In this document: in pieces, positions 1-9,009 of the stretch
Layout: every line of letters starts with the position of its first letter
How positions within the stretch are numbered: the stretch's first letter is position 1
NCBI RefSeq assembly: GCF_016907275.1
Contig: NZ_JAFBBP010000001.1
Location: forward strand, 3,586,001-3,650,000
Source: Micromonospora luteifusca
Lineage (GTDB): Bacteria > Actinomycetota > Actinomycetes > Mycobacteriales > Micromonosporaceae
Reading direction: 5' to 3'
Length of the DNA: 64,000 nt
Translations under genes and position numbers: made by a program
Notes under the pieces: model-generated
What the model was told of the DNA's origin: nothing
Database searches by the model: none
What the model saw: the letters and a program-made list of their open reading frames with translations, nothing else

Positions 1-1
1 G

Positions 2-151
2 CCGGGCCCGGGCGTCTTCGCGACCTCATCCTCGGTGGCCACCCCGGCCCGGTTGCCCGACGGCCGCCTGACCGACCGCAGCACCCCGGCGATCCTTCCG
101 CAGCGCGAGCTGACCGCCGAGGAGACCTCGCTGAAGGGGACGAACAACTGA
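2..151 (+). CDS. nuoJ: NADH-quinone oxidoreductase subunit J, C-terminal end (partial)
   Basis: Only the last 49 codons are in the window, so the start lies upstream. The visible tail is hydrophilic, rich in Thr, Pro and Ser, and ends in LKGTNN. It has no membrane helix, as expected for the extra-membrane C-terminus of actinobacterial NuoJ. The stop codon overlaps the nuoK start (TGATG), which is typical translational coupling inside the nuo operon. The identification rests mainly on this position immediately before nuoK; the tail alone would not identify the protein. Confidence 0.8.
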   Translation, partial: PGPGVFATSSSVATPARLPDGRLTDRSTPAILPQRELTAEETSLKGTNN

Positions 152-468
152 TGGATACGTTCTTCTCGGTCGAGCCGAACTACTACCTGGTCCTCGCCGC
201 GGTGCTGTTCACCATCGGCGCGGCCGGGGTGCTGATCCGGCGCAACGCGATCGTGCTGTTCATGTGCGTGGAGCTGATGCTCAACGCGGCCAACCTGACG
301 CTGGTCACCTTCAGCCGGATCAACGGTGACCTCAACGGCCAGATCATGGCGTTCTTCGTGATGGTGGTGGCGGCGGCCGAGGTCGTGGTCGGGCTCGCGA
401 TCATCATGTCCATCTTCCGGACGCGACGCTCGGCGAGTGTCGACGACGCCAACCTGCTCAAGTACTAA
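151..468 (+). CDS. nuoK: NADH-quinone oxidoreductase subunit K
   Basis: Small membrane subunit of the proton-pumping arm of respiratory complex I. The protein is 105 residues, the usual family length, with three transmembrane helices. The two membrane-buried glutamates of the family are present: Glu41 in the [11 protein letters not shown] stretch of helix 2 and Glu77 in helix 3 (AAAEVVVG). These belong to the central proton channel, known from E. coli NuoK. The ATG overlaps the nuoJ stop codon, and nuoL follows after 11 bases, so this is one operon. An oppositely oriented open frame over the same bases is a shadow. Confidence 0.97.
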   Translation: MDTFFSVEPNYYLVLAAVLFTIGAAGVLIRRNAIVLFMCVELMLNAANLTLVTFSRINGDLNGQIMAFFVMVVAAAEVVVGLAIIMSIFRTRRSASVDDANLLKY

Positions 469-479
469 GGGGCCCACCG

Positions 480-2408
480 GTGGAAGAGACTGTGGAATAC
501 GCCCAGGCCACGGGGCTGCTCGGGGGCGTCTGGCTGCTGGTGGCGATCCCGCTGCTCAGCGCGGCCGTCCTGCTGCTGCTCGGCCGGCGCGCCGACCGCT
601 GGGGGCACTGGTTGGGCGTCGCCGCCATCGGTGCCGCGTTCGTGCTCGGCCTCTCGTTCTTCTTCCAGTTGCGTGGCCTGGAGAACAAGTCGGTCGAGCT
701 GAGCCTCTGGGACTTCATCGCGGTCGGTGACCTGCGCGTCGACTTCGGCCTGCTGTTCGATCCGCTGGCCGCGGTCTTCGTGCTGCTGATCACCGGGGTG
801 GGCTTCCTGATCCACCTGTACGCGGTGGAGTACATGGCGCACGACGCGGGCCGCCGCCGGTTCTTCGCGTACTTCAACCTGTTCGTCGCGGCGATGCTGC
901 TGCTGGTGCTGGGCAACAACTACGTGATGCTCTACGTCGGCTGGGAGGGCGTCGGTCTGGCGTCGTACCTGCTGATCTCCTTCTGGTACGAGCGGCCGAG
1001 TGCGGCCACCGCAGGCAAGAAGGCGTTCCTGATGAACCGGGTCGGCGACGCTGGCCTGGCCATCGCGATCTTCATCATGTTCGCCACCCTGGGCACCACC
1101 CAGTACGACGAGGTGTTCAACGGTGTCGGCGCGCTGACCGGCGCCACCGTGCTGATCCTCGGTCTGTTGCTGCTGCTGGGCGCGGCCGGGAAGTCCGGTC
1201 AGTTCCCGCTGCAGGCGTGGTTGCCGGACGCGATGGAGGGCCCGACCCCGGTGTCGGCGCTCATCCACGCGGCCACCATGGTCACCGCGGGTGTCTACCT
1301 GATCGCCCGGTCCAACCCGATCTTCTCCGCCAACTCGACGCTCCAGCTCGTGGTGCTCAGCGTCGGTGCACTCACCCTGCTGATGGGCTGCATCATCGGT
1401 GCGGCGAAGGACGACATCAAGCGGGTGCTCGCCTGGTCGACGGTGAGCCAGATCGGCTACATGTTCCTCGGCGTCGGCCTCGGCGGCGGCGCGTACGCGC
1501 TGGCGATCATCCACCTGCTGGCACACGGGTTCTTCAAGGCCAACATGTTCCTGGGCGCAGGCTCGGTCATGCACGGCATGAAGGACCAGGTGGACATCCG
1601 GCGGTTCGGTGGCCTCTGGAAGCACATGAAGATCACCTGGCTGACCTTCATGATGGGCTGGTTGGCGATCATCGGCTTCCCGGGCCTCTCCGGCTACTTC
1701 TCGAAGGAACCGATCATCGCGAGCGCCTTCGAGCGGGAGGACTGGACCGCCTGGCTCTTCGGCGGGGCGGCGCTGCTCGGCGCCGGGCTGACCGCGTTCT
1801 ACATGACCAGGCTGTTCGTGCTCACGTTCCACGGCCCGAAGCGGTGGACCGAGGACATCGAGCACCCGCACGAGTCGCCGAAGCTGATGACCATCCCGCT
1901 GATCCTCCTGGCGGCCGGGTCGGTGGCGGCCGGCGGGCTGATGGTCATGAACGGCGGCGTCGCCTCCTGGTTGGCTCCGGTGCTCGGCGAGGAGGCCGCC
2001 GGTGAGGCGCACGGGGTGCTGTCCCACGAGGTGATCAACATCCTGTCGCTGCTGGTCACCGCGCTCGGCGCGGGGCTGGCCTGGTTCCTGTTCCGGGCCG
2101 GCACGGCCACCGCGCCGCAGCCGGCCGGGGTGCTGGTCACCGCCGCCCGGCGCAACCTGTACGCGGACGCGGTCAACGAGGCGGTCTTCGAGAAGCCGGG
2201 CATCTTCCTCACCCGGGCGCTGGTCTACCTCGACAACCGGGGCATCGACGGGCTGGTCAACGGGCTCGCCGCCGCGGTCGGCGGTGGCTCGGGTCGACTC
2301 CGGCGGATGCAGACCGGCTTCGTCCGCTCGTACGCCACCTCGATCCTGGCCGGTGCGCTGCTGGTGATGGCGGCGTTCCTGGCGGTGCAGGCGGGGTGGT
2401 TGGCGTGA
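480..2408 (+). CDS. nuoL: NADH-quinone oxidoreductase subunit L
   Basis: Largest antiporter-like subunit of complex I, 642 residues, which pumps protons at the distal membrane end. It carries the family's key charged residues: Glu near position 156 in GWEGVGLASYLL, and Lys near 238 in AAGKSGQFPLQAWLPDAMEG, followed by the PTPVSALIHAATMV signature. The C-terminal part holds the lateral-helix region. The start is GTG at 480, just behind an AAGGGG ribosome-binding site formed at the nuoK stop; a second GTG 12 bases on is possible. It is followed by nuoM after a 64-base gap. Confidence 0.97.
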   Translation: MEETVEYAQATGLLGGVWLLVAIPLLSAAVLLLLGRRADRWGHWLGVAAIGAAFVLGLSFFFQLRGLENKSVELSLWDFIAVGDLRVDFGLLFDPLAAVFVLLITGVGFLIHLYAVEYMAHDAGRRRFFAYFNLFVAAMLLLVLGNNYVMLYVGWEGVGLASYLLISFWYERPSAATAGKKAFLMNRVGDAGLAIAIFIMFATLGTTQYDEVFNGVGALTGATVLILGLLLLLGAAGKSGQFPLQAWLPDAMEGPTPVSALIHAATMVTAGVYLIARSNPIFSANSTLQLVVLSVGALTLLMGCIIGAAKDDIKRVLAWSTVSQIGYMFLGVGLGGGAYALAIIHLLAHGFFKANMFLGAGSVMHGMKDQVDIRRFGGLWKHMKITWLTFMMGWLAIIGFPGLSGYFSKEPIIASAFEREDWTAWLFGGAALLGAGLTAFYMTRLFVLTFHGPKRWTEDIEHPHESPKLMTIPLILLAAGSVAAGGLMVMNGGVASWLAPVLGEEAAGEAHGVLSHEVINILSLLVTALGAGLAWFLFRAGTATAPQPAGVLVTAARRNLYADAVNEAVFEKPGIFLTRALVYLDNRGIDGLVNGLAAAVGGGSGRLRRMQTGFVRSYATSILAGALLVMAAFLAVQAGWLA

Positions 2409-2472
2409 TCGACCTGTTTCCGGCCGCCCCTGCCGGCGGACCACGCAGTGACGACGGAGGTAAGGCCGCATA

Positions 2473-4008
2473 ATGTCCAACTTCCCGTTCCTCTCGGTGC
2501 TCACCGTGGCGCCACTGGTGGGCGCCCTGGTGGTGGCCTTCCTGCCGCGCAGCCGGCCGGACCTGGCCAAGCAGGTGGCGTTCGCCTGGTCGCTGCTGGT
2601 GCTGGTGCTCTCGGTGGCGATGTGGGTCAGCTTCAACGCCGGCGGTGACCGGTTCCAGTTCCGCGAGTCGTACTCGTGGATCCCGAACTGGGGCGTCAGC
2701 TTCACCTTCGCCGCCGACGGCATCGCGCTGGTGATGCTGATGCTGATCGCGGTGCTGGTGCCGCTGGTGATCCTGGCGTCCTGGCACGACGCGGAGTCGT
2801 CGAAGCGGTCGGTGCCCGTCTACTTCGCACTGCTGCTGGTCCTCGAGTGCACGATGATCGGCGTCTTCGCCGCCGCCGACGTCTTCCTGTTCTACGTGTT
2901 CTTCGAGGTCATGCTGGTCCCGATGTACTTCCTCATCGGCAGCTACGGCGGACACCAGCGGCAGTACGCGGCGGTGAAGTTCTTCCTCTACTCCCTCGTC
3001 GGCGGCCTGTTCATGCTGGCCGCGGTGATCGGGCTGTGGGTGGTCGGCGGAAAGACTTTCGACTGGCAGGCGCTGTCGCAGGTCGACATCAGCACCGGCA
3101 CCGAGCGGTGGCTGTTCCTCGGCTTCTTCCTCGCGTTCGCCATCAAGGCTCCGTTCTTCCCGTTCCACACCTGGCTGCCCGATGCCGGTGGCGCGGCCCC
3201 GGCGGGTGCCGCGGCGCTGCTCGTCGGTGTGCTCGACAAGGTCGGCACGTTCGGGATCCTGCGCTACTGCCTGCCGCTGTTCCCCGAGGCGTCGAAGTGG
3301 TTCGCACCGTGGGCGTTGGCGCTGGGCGTGATCGGCATCGTCTACGCCGCGCTGTTGGCGGTCGGTCAGAACGACCTCAAGCGTCTGGTGTCGTACACCT
3401 CGATCGCGCACTTCGGCTTCATCGGGGTGGGCATCTTCGCGTTCACCACGCAGGCCGGCACCGGTGCGGTCCTCTACATGCTCAACCACGGTCTGGCGAC
3501 CGGCCTGCTGTTCCTGGTGGTCGGCATGCTGATCTCCCGGCGTGGCTCGTCGCTGATCAGTGACTTCGGTGGCGCCGGCAAGTTGGTTCCGGTGCTCGCC
3601 GGGGTGCTCTTCTTCGCCGGTCTCGCCTCGCTCGCGCTGCCCGGGACCGCGCCGTTCATCTCCGAGTTCCTGGTGCTGATCGGCACCTTCACGGTGAACA
3701 AGCCGGTGGCGGTCATCGCCACGCTCGGCATCATCCTGGCCGCGGCGTACGTGCTGTGGATGGTGCAGCGCACCACGCAGGGCACGCTCAACCCGGCGCT
3801 GACCGAGGTCGACGGCATGCGCCGGGACCTCAACCTGCGCGAGAAGGTCGTGGTCGCCCCGTTGATCGCACTGATCGTGCTGCTCGGCTTCTTCCCCAAG
3901 CCGGTCACTGACGTGATCAACCCGGCCGTCCAGGCGACCATGGACGACATCGGCAGAACCGACCCGGCCCCGTCCGTGGGCGGCACCGTCCAGGAGGCAG
4001 GCCGGTGA
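2473..4008 (+). CDS. nuoM: NADH-quinone oxidoreductase subunit M
   Basis: Second antiporter-like subunit of complex I (511 residues, about 14 membrane helices). Conserved charges are visible: Glu near 145 in FFEVMLVPMYFLIG and Lys near 226 in AIKAPFFPFHTWLPDA. The ATG lies 12 bases behind a GGAGG and 7 behind an AAGG. The C-terminus is hydrophilic. Its stop codon lies inside a short 40-base element (4005-4044) that separates it from nuoN, described as its own entry. Translocates protons together with NuoL and NuoN. Confidence 0.97.
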   Translation: MSNFPFLSVLTVAPLVGALVVAFLPRSRPDLAKQVAFAWSLLVLVLSVAMWVSFNAGGDRFQFRESYSWIPNWGVSFTFAADGIALVMLMLIAVLVPLVILASWHDAESSKRSVPVYFALLLVLECTMIGVFAAADVFLFYVFFEVMLVPMYFLIGSYGGHQRQYAAVKFFLYSLVGGLFMLAAVIGLWVVGGKTFDWQALSQVDISTGTERWLFLGFFLAFAIKAPFFPFHTWLPDAGGAAPAGAAALLVGVLDKVGTFGILRYCLPLFPEASKWFAPWALALGVIGIVYAALLAVGQNDLKRLVSYTSIAHFGFIGVGIFAFTTQAGTGAVLYMLNHGLATGLLFLVVGMLISRRGSSLISDFGGAGKLVPVLAGVLFFAGLASLALPGTAPFISEFLVLIGTFTVNKPVAVIATLGIILAAAYVLWMVQRTTQGTLNPALTEVDGMRRDLNLREKVVVAPLIALIVLLGFFPKPVTDVINPAVQATMDDIGRTDPAPSVGGTVQEAGR

Positions 4009-4044
4009 GCGCGAGGAGTGAGCTTGCGAGCCCCGCAGTCGCGA
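4005..4044 (+). repeat. Short intergenic element overlapping the nuoM stop codon
   Basis: A 40-base segment, GTGAGCGCGAGGAGTGAGC followed by TTGCGAGCCCCGCAGTCGCGAAC, sits in the 52-base nuoM-nuoN gap and includes the nuoM stop. I recall near-identical segments appearing after many genes in Micromonospora and relatives, often supplying a stop codon. That is memory, not a search. In this window it occurs once. Confidence 0.4.
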
Positions 4045-4060
4045 ACGAAAGGTCGGCAAA

Positions 4061-5614
4061 GTGACCGAGTTGAAACTGCCGTCGATCGACTACGCGGCGA
4101 TCGCTCCGATCCTGATCATGCTGGGCACCGCCCTGCTCGGCGTGCTGGTCGAGGCCCTCGTGCCCCGGCGCCTGCGGCACGTGGTGCAGTTGACGCTGGC
4201 TCTGCTGGCGGTGCTCGCGGCACTGACCATGGTGGTGCTCAACGCCGACGAGCGGATGATCACCGCCGGCCAGGCCCTCGCGGTTGACGGGCCGACGCTG
4301 TTCCTCCAGGGCGCGATCCTGGTGCTGGCCGCGATGGCGCTGCTGCTGATGGGCGACCGCACGGTCGAGCGGGGCGGGGCGTTCGTCGCCCAGGCCGCGG
4401 TGACCGCCGAGTCGGCCGACGACCGGCGGCAGGCCGAGGGGCGCAACGGCCTCACCGAGGTCTACCCGCTCGCCACCTTCGCGATCGGCGGCATGCTGAT
4501 CTTCGTGGCGGCGAACGACCTGCTGACCATGTTCATCGCGCTGGAGGTCTTCTCCCTGCCGCTCTACCTGCTCTGCGCGCTGGCACGTCGCCGGCGCCTG
4601 CTGAGCCAGGAGGCGGCGATGAAGTACTTCCTGCTCGGCGCGTACTCCTCGGCGTTCTTCCTGTTCGGCGTGGCTTTGATCTACGGCTTCACCTCCGGCA
4701 TTCCGGGCCGTACGGCCGGCGTCGACTTCGCCACCATCCACGCGGCGGTGAGCGAGTCTCCGGCCAGCAAGGTGCTGCTCTTCGCCGGCATGGCACTGCT
4801 CTCGATCGGCCTGCTCTTCAAGGCCGCGGCGGCACCGTTCCACGTCTGGACCCCCGACGTCTACCAGGGTGCGCCGACCCCGGTCACCGGCTTCATGGCG
4901 GCCTGCACCAAGGTCGCCGCGTTCGGTGCGCTGCTGCGCGTCTTCCACGTCGCGTTCGCCGACGCCGCCTGGGACTTCACGCCGGTTCTCGGCGCGGTGG
5001 CGGTACTGACCATGCTGGTCGGTGCGGTGCTCGCGGTCACCCAGACCGACATCAAGCGGCTGCTCGCGTACTCCTCGATCGCCAACGCCGGCTACCTGCT
5101 GGTCGGTGTGTTGGCACCGGGCCGGGACGGGCTCTCCGGCACGATGTTCTACCTGGTCGCGTACGGCTTCTCGGTGCTGGCCGCGTTCGCGGTGGTGACT
5201 CTGGTGCGCGACGCCGACGGGGAGGCCACCCACCTGTCCCGCTGGGCCGGGCTGGGCCGACGGTCGCCGTTCTTCGCCGGGCTGTTCACCTTCATCCTGC
5301 TCGCCTTCGCCGGTATCCCGCTGACCAGCGGCTTCACCAGCAAGTTCGCCATCTTCGGGCCGGCGCTGGACGGTGGTCAGGCCTGGCTGGTGATCGCCGG
5401 TGTGCTGACCAGCATGGTGCTGGCGTTCCCGTACCTGCGGGTCGTGGTGATGATGTGGCTCTCCGAGCCGGGCGAGTCCACCCCGACCGTCACGGTGCCC
5501 GGTGGACTCACCGCCGCCGCGCTGATGATCGGTGTGCTGGCCACTCTGGTGCTGGGCGTCGCCCCGGCACCGCTGCTCGATCTGGCCACCGGAGCTGCCG
5601 AATTCGTTCGTTGA
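4061..5614 (+). CDS. nuoN: NADH-quinone oxidoreductase subunit N
   Basis: Third antiporter-like proton-pumping subunit of complex I, 517 residues, and the last gene of the nuo operon. Diagnostic positions are Glu near 161 in ALEVFSLPLYLL and Lys near 252 in LFKAAAAPFHVWTPDVYQGA, followed by PTPVTGFMA. The start is GTG, preceded by AAAGGTCGG. Compared with E. coli NuoN it has a hydrophilic insertion around residues 100-125, rich in Ala, Glu and Arg, between early helices. A long hairpin terminator follows 15 bases after the stop. Confidence 0.97.
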   Translation: MTELKLPSIDYAAIAPILIMLGTALLGVLVEALVPRRLRHVVQLTLALLAVLAALTMVVLNADERMITAGQALAVDGPTLFLQGAILVLAAMALLLMGDRTVERGGAFVAQAAVTAESADDRRQAEGRNGLTEVYPLATFAIGGMLIFVAANDLLTMFIALEVFSLPLYLLCALARRRRLLSQEAAMKYFLLGAYSSAFFLFGVALIYGFTSGIPGRTAGVDFATIHAAVSESPASKVLLFAGMALLSIGLLFKAAAAPFHVWTPDVYQGAPTPVTGFMAACTKVAAFGALLRVFHVAFADAAWDFTPVLGAVAVLTMLVGAVLAVTQTDIKRLLAYSSIANAGYLLVGVLAPGRDGLSGTMFYLVAYGFSVLAAFAVVTLVRDADGEATHLSRWAGLGRRSPFFAGLFTFILLAFAGIPLTSGFTSKFAIFGPALDGGQAWLVIAGVLTSMVLAFPYLRVVVMMWLSEPGESTPTVTVPGGLTAAALMIGVLATLVLGVAPAPLLDLATGAAEFVR

Positions 5615-5628
5615 CCGAGGGAGCGATC

Positions 5629-5666
5629 ACCGGGGGTCGGCGCGTGTTCACGTGCCGGCCCCCGGT
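5629..5666 (+). terminator. Terminator of the nuo operon
   Basis: ACCGGGGGTCGGC (5629-5641) pairs with GCCGGCCCCCGGT (5654-5666), 13 base pairs with one G-T wobble. The spacer contains a further CGTG-TT-CACG stem, so nearly the whole 38 bases can fold. No U-tract follows, which is usual in high-GC actinobacteria. It separates nuoN from the polyprenyl synthase gene. Confidence 0.75.
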
Positions 5667-5704
5667 GCGTATCCCCGGCCCGGAGCAGGTCGAACGCATG
5701 TGGC

Positions 5705-6790
5705 ATGGTTGATAGCGTGGTGAATCCGGCGGGCGAGCGTTCAGGTGCCTCCGGCTCCGGCGGTCGGCGGGGTCGGGCGAGCACGAGTCAGTTTGGCGCG
5801 GTCGGTCTCAACCTCGTCGACCCTCGTGTCGAGGCGTCGGTGTTGGGTGTACTGGACACGGTCGAGGTCGAGTTGCGGGCCAGTGTGGCCAGCGCCGACC
5901 CGTTCGTCACCGAGGCTGCCCGGCACCTTGTCGAAGCCGGCGGGAAGCGCTTCCGGCCGCTGTTGGTGGCGCTCGGTGCCCAGTTCGGTGACCCCAGGGA
6001 CCCGCAGGTTGTCCCGGCCGCCGTGGTGATGGAGCTCACTCACCTCGCCACCCTCTACCACGACGACGTGATGGACGAGGCTGCCGTCCGCCGGGGCGCC
6101 CCGAGCGCGAACTCCCGCTGGACCAACTCGGTCGCCATCCTGGTCGGCGACTACCTCTTCGCCCGCGCGGCGGACATCGCCGCCGATCTGGGCCCCGAAG
6201 CGGTCCGGTTGCAGGCGCGCACCTTCGCCCGGCTGGTGCACGGCCAGATCGCCGAGACCGTGGGTCCGCGCGTCGGCGACGACCCGGTGACCCACTACCT
6301 GAACGTGATCGCGGAGAAGACCGGCTCGCTGATCGCCACGTCCGCCCGCTTCGGGGGTATGTTCGGTGGCGCCCCCGCACAGCACGTCGAGGCCCTCGCC
6401 GGGTACGGCGAGACGATCGGGGTCGCCTTCCAGCTCTCCGACGACCTCCTGGACATCGCCTCGGAGTCGGTGCAGTCGGGCAAGACGCCCGGCACGGACC
6501 TGCGCGAGGGTGTTCCGACGCTGCCGGTGCTCTACGCCCGCGCGGCGGACGACGCCGATGCGTCCTCGACGCGTCTGCGGGAGATCCTGGCGACCGGCCC
6601 GCTGACCGACGACGCGCTGCACGCGGAGGCGTTGGGGCTGCTCCGGGAGAGCCCGGCGCTCAAGCGGGCCAGGGAGACCGTTCGCAGTTACGCCGAGGAC
6701 GCCCGTGCGCGCCTGGCCCCGCTGCCGCAGGGCCCGTCCCGCCAGGCCCTCGAATCGCTCTGCGACTACATCGCCGACCGCACCAGCTGA
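5705..6790 (+). CDS. Polyprenyl diphosphate synthase (long-chain trans-prenyltransferase)
   Basis: Condenses isopentenyl diphosphate onto allylic diphosphates to make the isoprenoid tail, probably of menaquinone given its place right after the complex I operon. The two aspartate-rich metal-binding motifs are present: DDVMDEA near residue 120 and DDLLD near 247. The GGKRFRP motif is near residue 79. Length is 361 with a poorly conserved first ~35 residues, so the real start could be one of the GTG codons at 5717 or 5720 instead of ATG 5705. It overlaps the convergent MFS gene by 25 bases. Chain length cannot be read from sequence; heptaprenyl to decaprenyl are all possible. Confidence 0.9.
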   Translation: MVDSVVNPAGERSGASGSGGRRGRASTSQFGAVGLNLVDPRVEASVLGVLDTVEVELRASVASADPFVTEAARHLVEAGGKRFRPLLVALGAQFGDPRDPQVVPAAVVMELTHLATLYHDDVMDEAAVRRGAPSANSRWTNSVAILVGDYLFARAADIAADLGPEAVRLQARTFARLVHGQIAETVGPRVGDDPVTHYLNVIAEKTGSLIATSARFGGMFGGAPAQHVEALAGYGETIGVAFQLSDDLLDIASESVQSGKTPGTDLREGVPTLPVLYARAADDADASSTRLREILATGPLTDDALHAEALGLLRESPALKRARETVRSYAEDARARLAPLPQGPSRQALESLCDYIADRTS

Positions 6791-7995
6791 TCCACGCTCC
6801 GGCTCGCACCAGCGGCGACACGGGTCAACAGGCGGCTGCCGACGAGCATGAGAGCGGCGGCGAGCAGCATCGCCACCGCTGCGGTGGTCCACATGACCGG
6901 GTAGCCGAGGTGGGCGGCGAGTGGGCCGAGGCTCAGCGGGCCGAGACAGCCGCCCGCGTACACCCCGGTCTGGGTGATCGAGGTGGCGGCGGCCGGTGAC
7001 TGTGGGTGGAGCCGGACCACGGCGAAGTTCATCAGGCCGGGCCAGGCCCAACCCAGGCCGAAGCCGAGCACCACGCCGACCATCAGCGGCACCGAGCCGG
7101 TCAACGCGAGCAGGCCCAGGCCGCCAGCGCCGACGACCAGCATTGCGGCGATGAGGGCGACGTGACCGGTGTCGCGACGATCGGCCACCCAGCCGGCACC
7201 CACCCGGGCCGCCACGCAGACCGCGCTGCCCAGCGTCAGGGTGAGGCCGGCGAGGCCCGGCGACAGGCCCCGGGCCGCGGCGGAGTCCACCAGGAAGGTG
7301 CCCAGCGCGTTGGCGGCGGCCGAGGCCAACGTCGCCGCCGCGCCGATCACCACCAGCGCCGCCGTCGCCCGGCCAACGCGCGTGGCGCCGGCCCGCCGCG
7401 CCAGGCCGGGCAACTGCCGGGGTACGGCGGGCAGCGTCGTCAACGCGGCGACGGCGGCGGCCACGAACGCCCAGCGCCAGCCGACGGTGAGCGCGATGGT
7501 GGGCACCGCCACGCCGGCCAGCAGGGTGGAGACCGGAATGGCGGCCTGCTTGATGCCGAACGAGAGCCCCTGCCGTCGGGCCGGCACGTGCTGGGCCAGC
7601 GCGGTGTTGCTGGCCAACTGGCCGAGCGCGTTCGCCGCGGCGCTGAGCGCCAGCAACCCGACCAGCACCGGGTACGACCGGGCGAGAGCGGCCACGGCCA
7701 GCATCGACCCGGCCGCCAGCACGATGCCGCAGCGGGCCACCAGGGCCGGCCCGTACCGCTCGACCAGCCGGCCGGAGGGCACCGAGGCCAGCGCGCTGAC
7801 CCCGAAGTAGACGGCCACGGCCAGGCCCAGGCCGGCCGGGGAGAAGCCCAGGTCCCTGCCCATCTGCACGGCGAGACCACCGAGCAGGAAGACGGGCAGT
7901 ACGCAGGCCACGGTGGTGACGACTGCGCCGGCGCTCGCCCTGATCGGCTGAGGCCGGGCGATGGTCGGCTCGGGGGTGGAGACGGTGTTGTTCAT
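6766..7995 (-). CDS. MFS transporter
   Basis: Major facilitator superfamily permease, 409 residues with about 12 predicted membrane helices. The loop between helices 2 and 3 contains GRLVERYGP, a form of the MFS motif A. There is a hydrophilic N-terminus of about 20 residues. The substrate cannot be inferred. It is divergent from an IclR-type regulator, so export or uptake of an aromatic or small organic acid controlled by that regulator is a reasonable guess. The 3' end overlaps the polyprenyl synthase gene tail-to-tail. Confidence 0.88.
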   Translation of the reverse strand: MNNTVSTPEPTIARPQPIRASAGAVVTTVACVLPVFLLGGLAVQMGRDLGFSPAGLGLAVAVYFGVSALASVPSGRLVERYGPALVARCGIVLAAGSMLAVAALARSYPVLVGLLALSAAANALGQLASNTALAQHVPARRQGLSFGIKQAAIPVSTLLAGVAVPTIALTVGWRWAFVAAAVAALTTLPAVPRQLPGLARRAGATRVGRATAALVVIGAAATLASAAANALGTFLVDSAAARGLSPGLAGLTLTLGSAVCVAARVGAGWVADRRDTGHVALIAAMLVVGAGGLGLLALTGSVPLMVGVVLGFGLGWAWPGLMNFAVVRLHPQSPAAATSITQTGVYAGGCLGPLSLGPLAAHLGYPVMWTTAAVAMLLAAALMLVGSRLLTRVAAGASRSVDQLVRSAM

Positions 7996-8086
7996 CGTCC
8001 GGCAAACTTACGCGAGCCCTGCTCAGAGCACTCATCGTGACCGACGGGGCACATCCTGTGGATGGTGATCTGGCATCCTCCACCCG

Positions 8087-8112
8087 AACAGGCATTTCGC
8101 ACCGGGCCTGTT
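8087..8112. promoter_or_regulatory. Inverted repeat in the MFS/IclR divergent promoter region
   Basis: AACAGGC (8087-8093) and GCCTGTT (8106-8112) form a perfect 7-base inverted repeat with a 12-base spacer. It lies 38 bases before the iclR-type start and 91 bases from the MFS start. IclR regulators bind short palindromes in divergent promoters, so this is a candidate operator for both genes. Confidence 0.4.
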
Positions 8113-8149
8113 TTTCATATGGTGTAAGTCCCCGGCGGCGGAGGTGGTT

Positions 8150-8932
8150 GTGCGCGACCCCTTGGCAGAACCTTCGGACCTGATCCGCAGCGTGTCCCGA
8201 GCGCTGCGGGTGCTGGAGTCGGTCGGTCGCGCCCCGAAGGGCCTGACCGTCAAGCAGATCGCCCGGCGGTGCGAGCTGACCGTGGCCACCACCTACCACC
8301 TGGTCCGCACGCTCGCCTACGAGGGCTACGTGATCCGTCGCGAGGACGGCACGTACATCGTGGGGTTGGAGGTGGCCGACCGCTACCGGGAGCTGGTGAC
8401 CGCGTTCCGAGGCCCGCCAGCGGTCGGTGAAACGCTGCGGCGGGCCGCCCTGGACACCGGCTACAGCCACTACCTTGGTCGCTTCGTCGGCGGCCAGGTG
8501 GCCCTCACCGCGGTCGCCGAGGGGCACCGCTCGCCCTACCTGGAGGACCTCGTCCCCGGCTTCGACGAGGGAGCCCACGCGACGGCCCTCGGCAAGTCGC
8601 TGCTCGCCACTCTCACCGCGGACCAGCGCCACCGCTATCTGCGCGAGTACGGGATGCGCCCGTTCACCACCGCCACGCTCACGACCACCGAGACGTTCGA
8701 GGCCGACCTGGCCGCCGGCGACCGGCGCGGCATGCAGTTGGAGATGGGGCAGTTCCGCCAGGGGGTGGCTTGCGCGGCGGTGCTCGTCGCGCCGGACAAG
8801 GACATGGAACGCCGCGTCGTGCTGGCCTGTGCGTTGCCGGCCAGCGAGATGATGACCTCCGCCCGGGTGGTACGAGCCAAGCTGCTCACCGTGGCCCGCA
8901 GCGTCGCCGACGGCATCGCCGCCGACGCCTGA
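8150..8932 (+). CDS. IclR-family transcriptional regulator
   Basis: DNA-binding regulator of 260 residues with an N-terminal winged helix-turn-helix (LTVKQIARRCELTVATTYHLV, near residues 25-45) and a C-terminal IclR effector domain including the GAHATALGKSLLA segment. I placed the start at GTG 8150, which has GGAGG five bases upstream; an earlier in-frame GTG at 8144 overlaps that ribosome-binding site. The divergent MFS gene is its likely target. The effector is unknown. Confidence 0.9.
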   Translation: MRDPLAEPSDLIRSVSRALRVLESVGRAPKGLTVKQIARRCELTVATTYHLVRTLAYEGYVIRREDGTYIVGLEVADRYRELVTAFRGPPAVGETLRRAALDTGYSHYLGRFVGGQVALTAVAEGHRSPYLEDLVPGFDEGAHATALGKSLLATLTADQRHRYLREYGMRPFTTATLTTTETFEADLAAGDRRGMQLEMGQFRQGVACAAVLVAPDKDMERRVVLACALPASEMMTSARVVRAKLLTVARSVADGIAADA

Positions 8933-8944
8933 CCGCAGCAACGC

Positions 8945-8981
8945 CGAGAGGCCCTCTCCCGGGCTGGGAGAGGGCCTCTCG
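8945..8981. terminator. Bidirectional terminator between iclR and phoX
   Basis: CGAGAGGCCCTCTCCC (8945-8960) and GGGAGAGGGCCTCTCG (8966-8981) form a perfect 16-base-pair stem with a 5-base loop. It sits between two genes transcribed towards each other and can serve both. Confidence 0.88.
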
Positions 8982-9009
8982 TGGCGGTCCAGCGCCGGAC
9001 CGCCTGAGT

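Noticed and set aside
465..5233. Very long minus-strand open frames opposite nuoL, nuoM and nuoN
   Set aside because: Third-position GC bias of the real plus-strand genes keeps the opposite strand free of stops. The translations are His/Arg/Gln-rich with no recognisable domains.
5741..8941. Minus-strand open frame of over 1000 codons across the synthase, MFS and IclR genes
   Set aside because: Shadow of three well-supported genes; low-complexity Arg/Gly/Ala translation.
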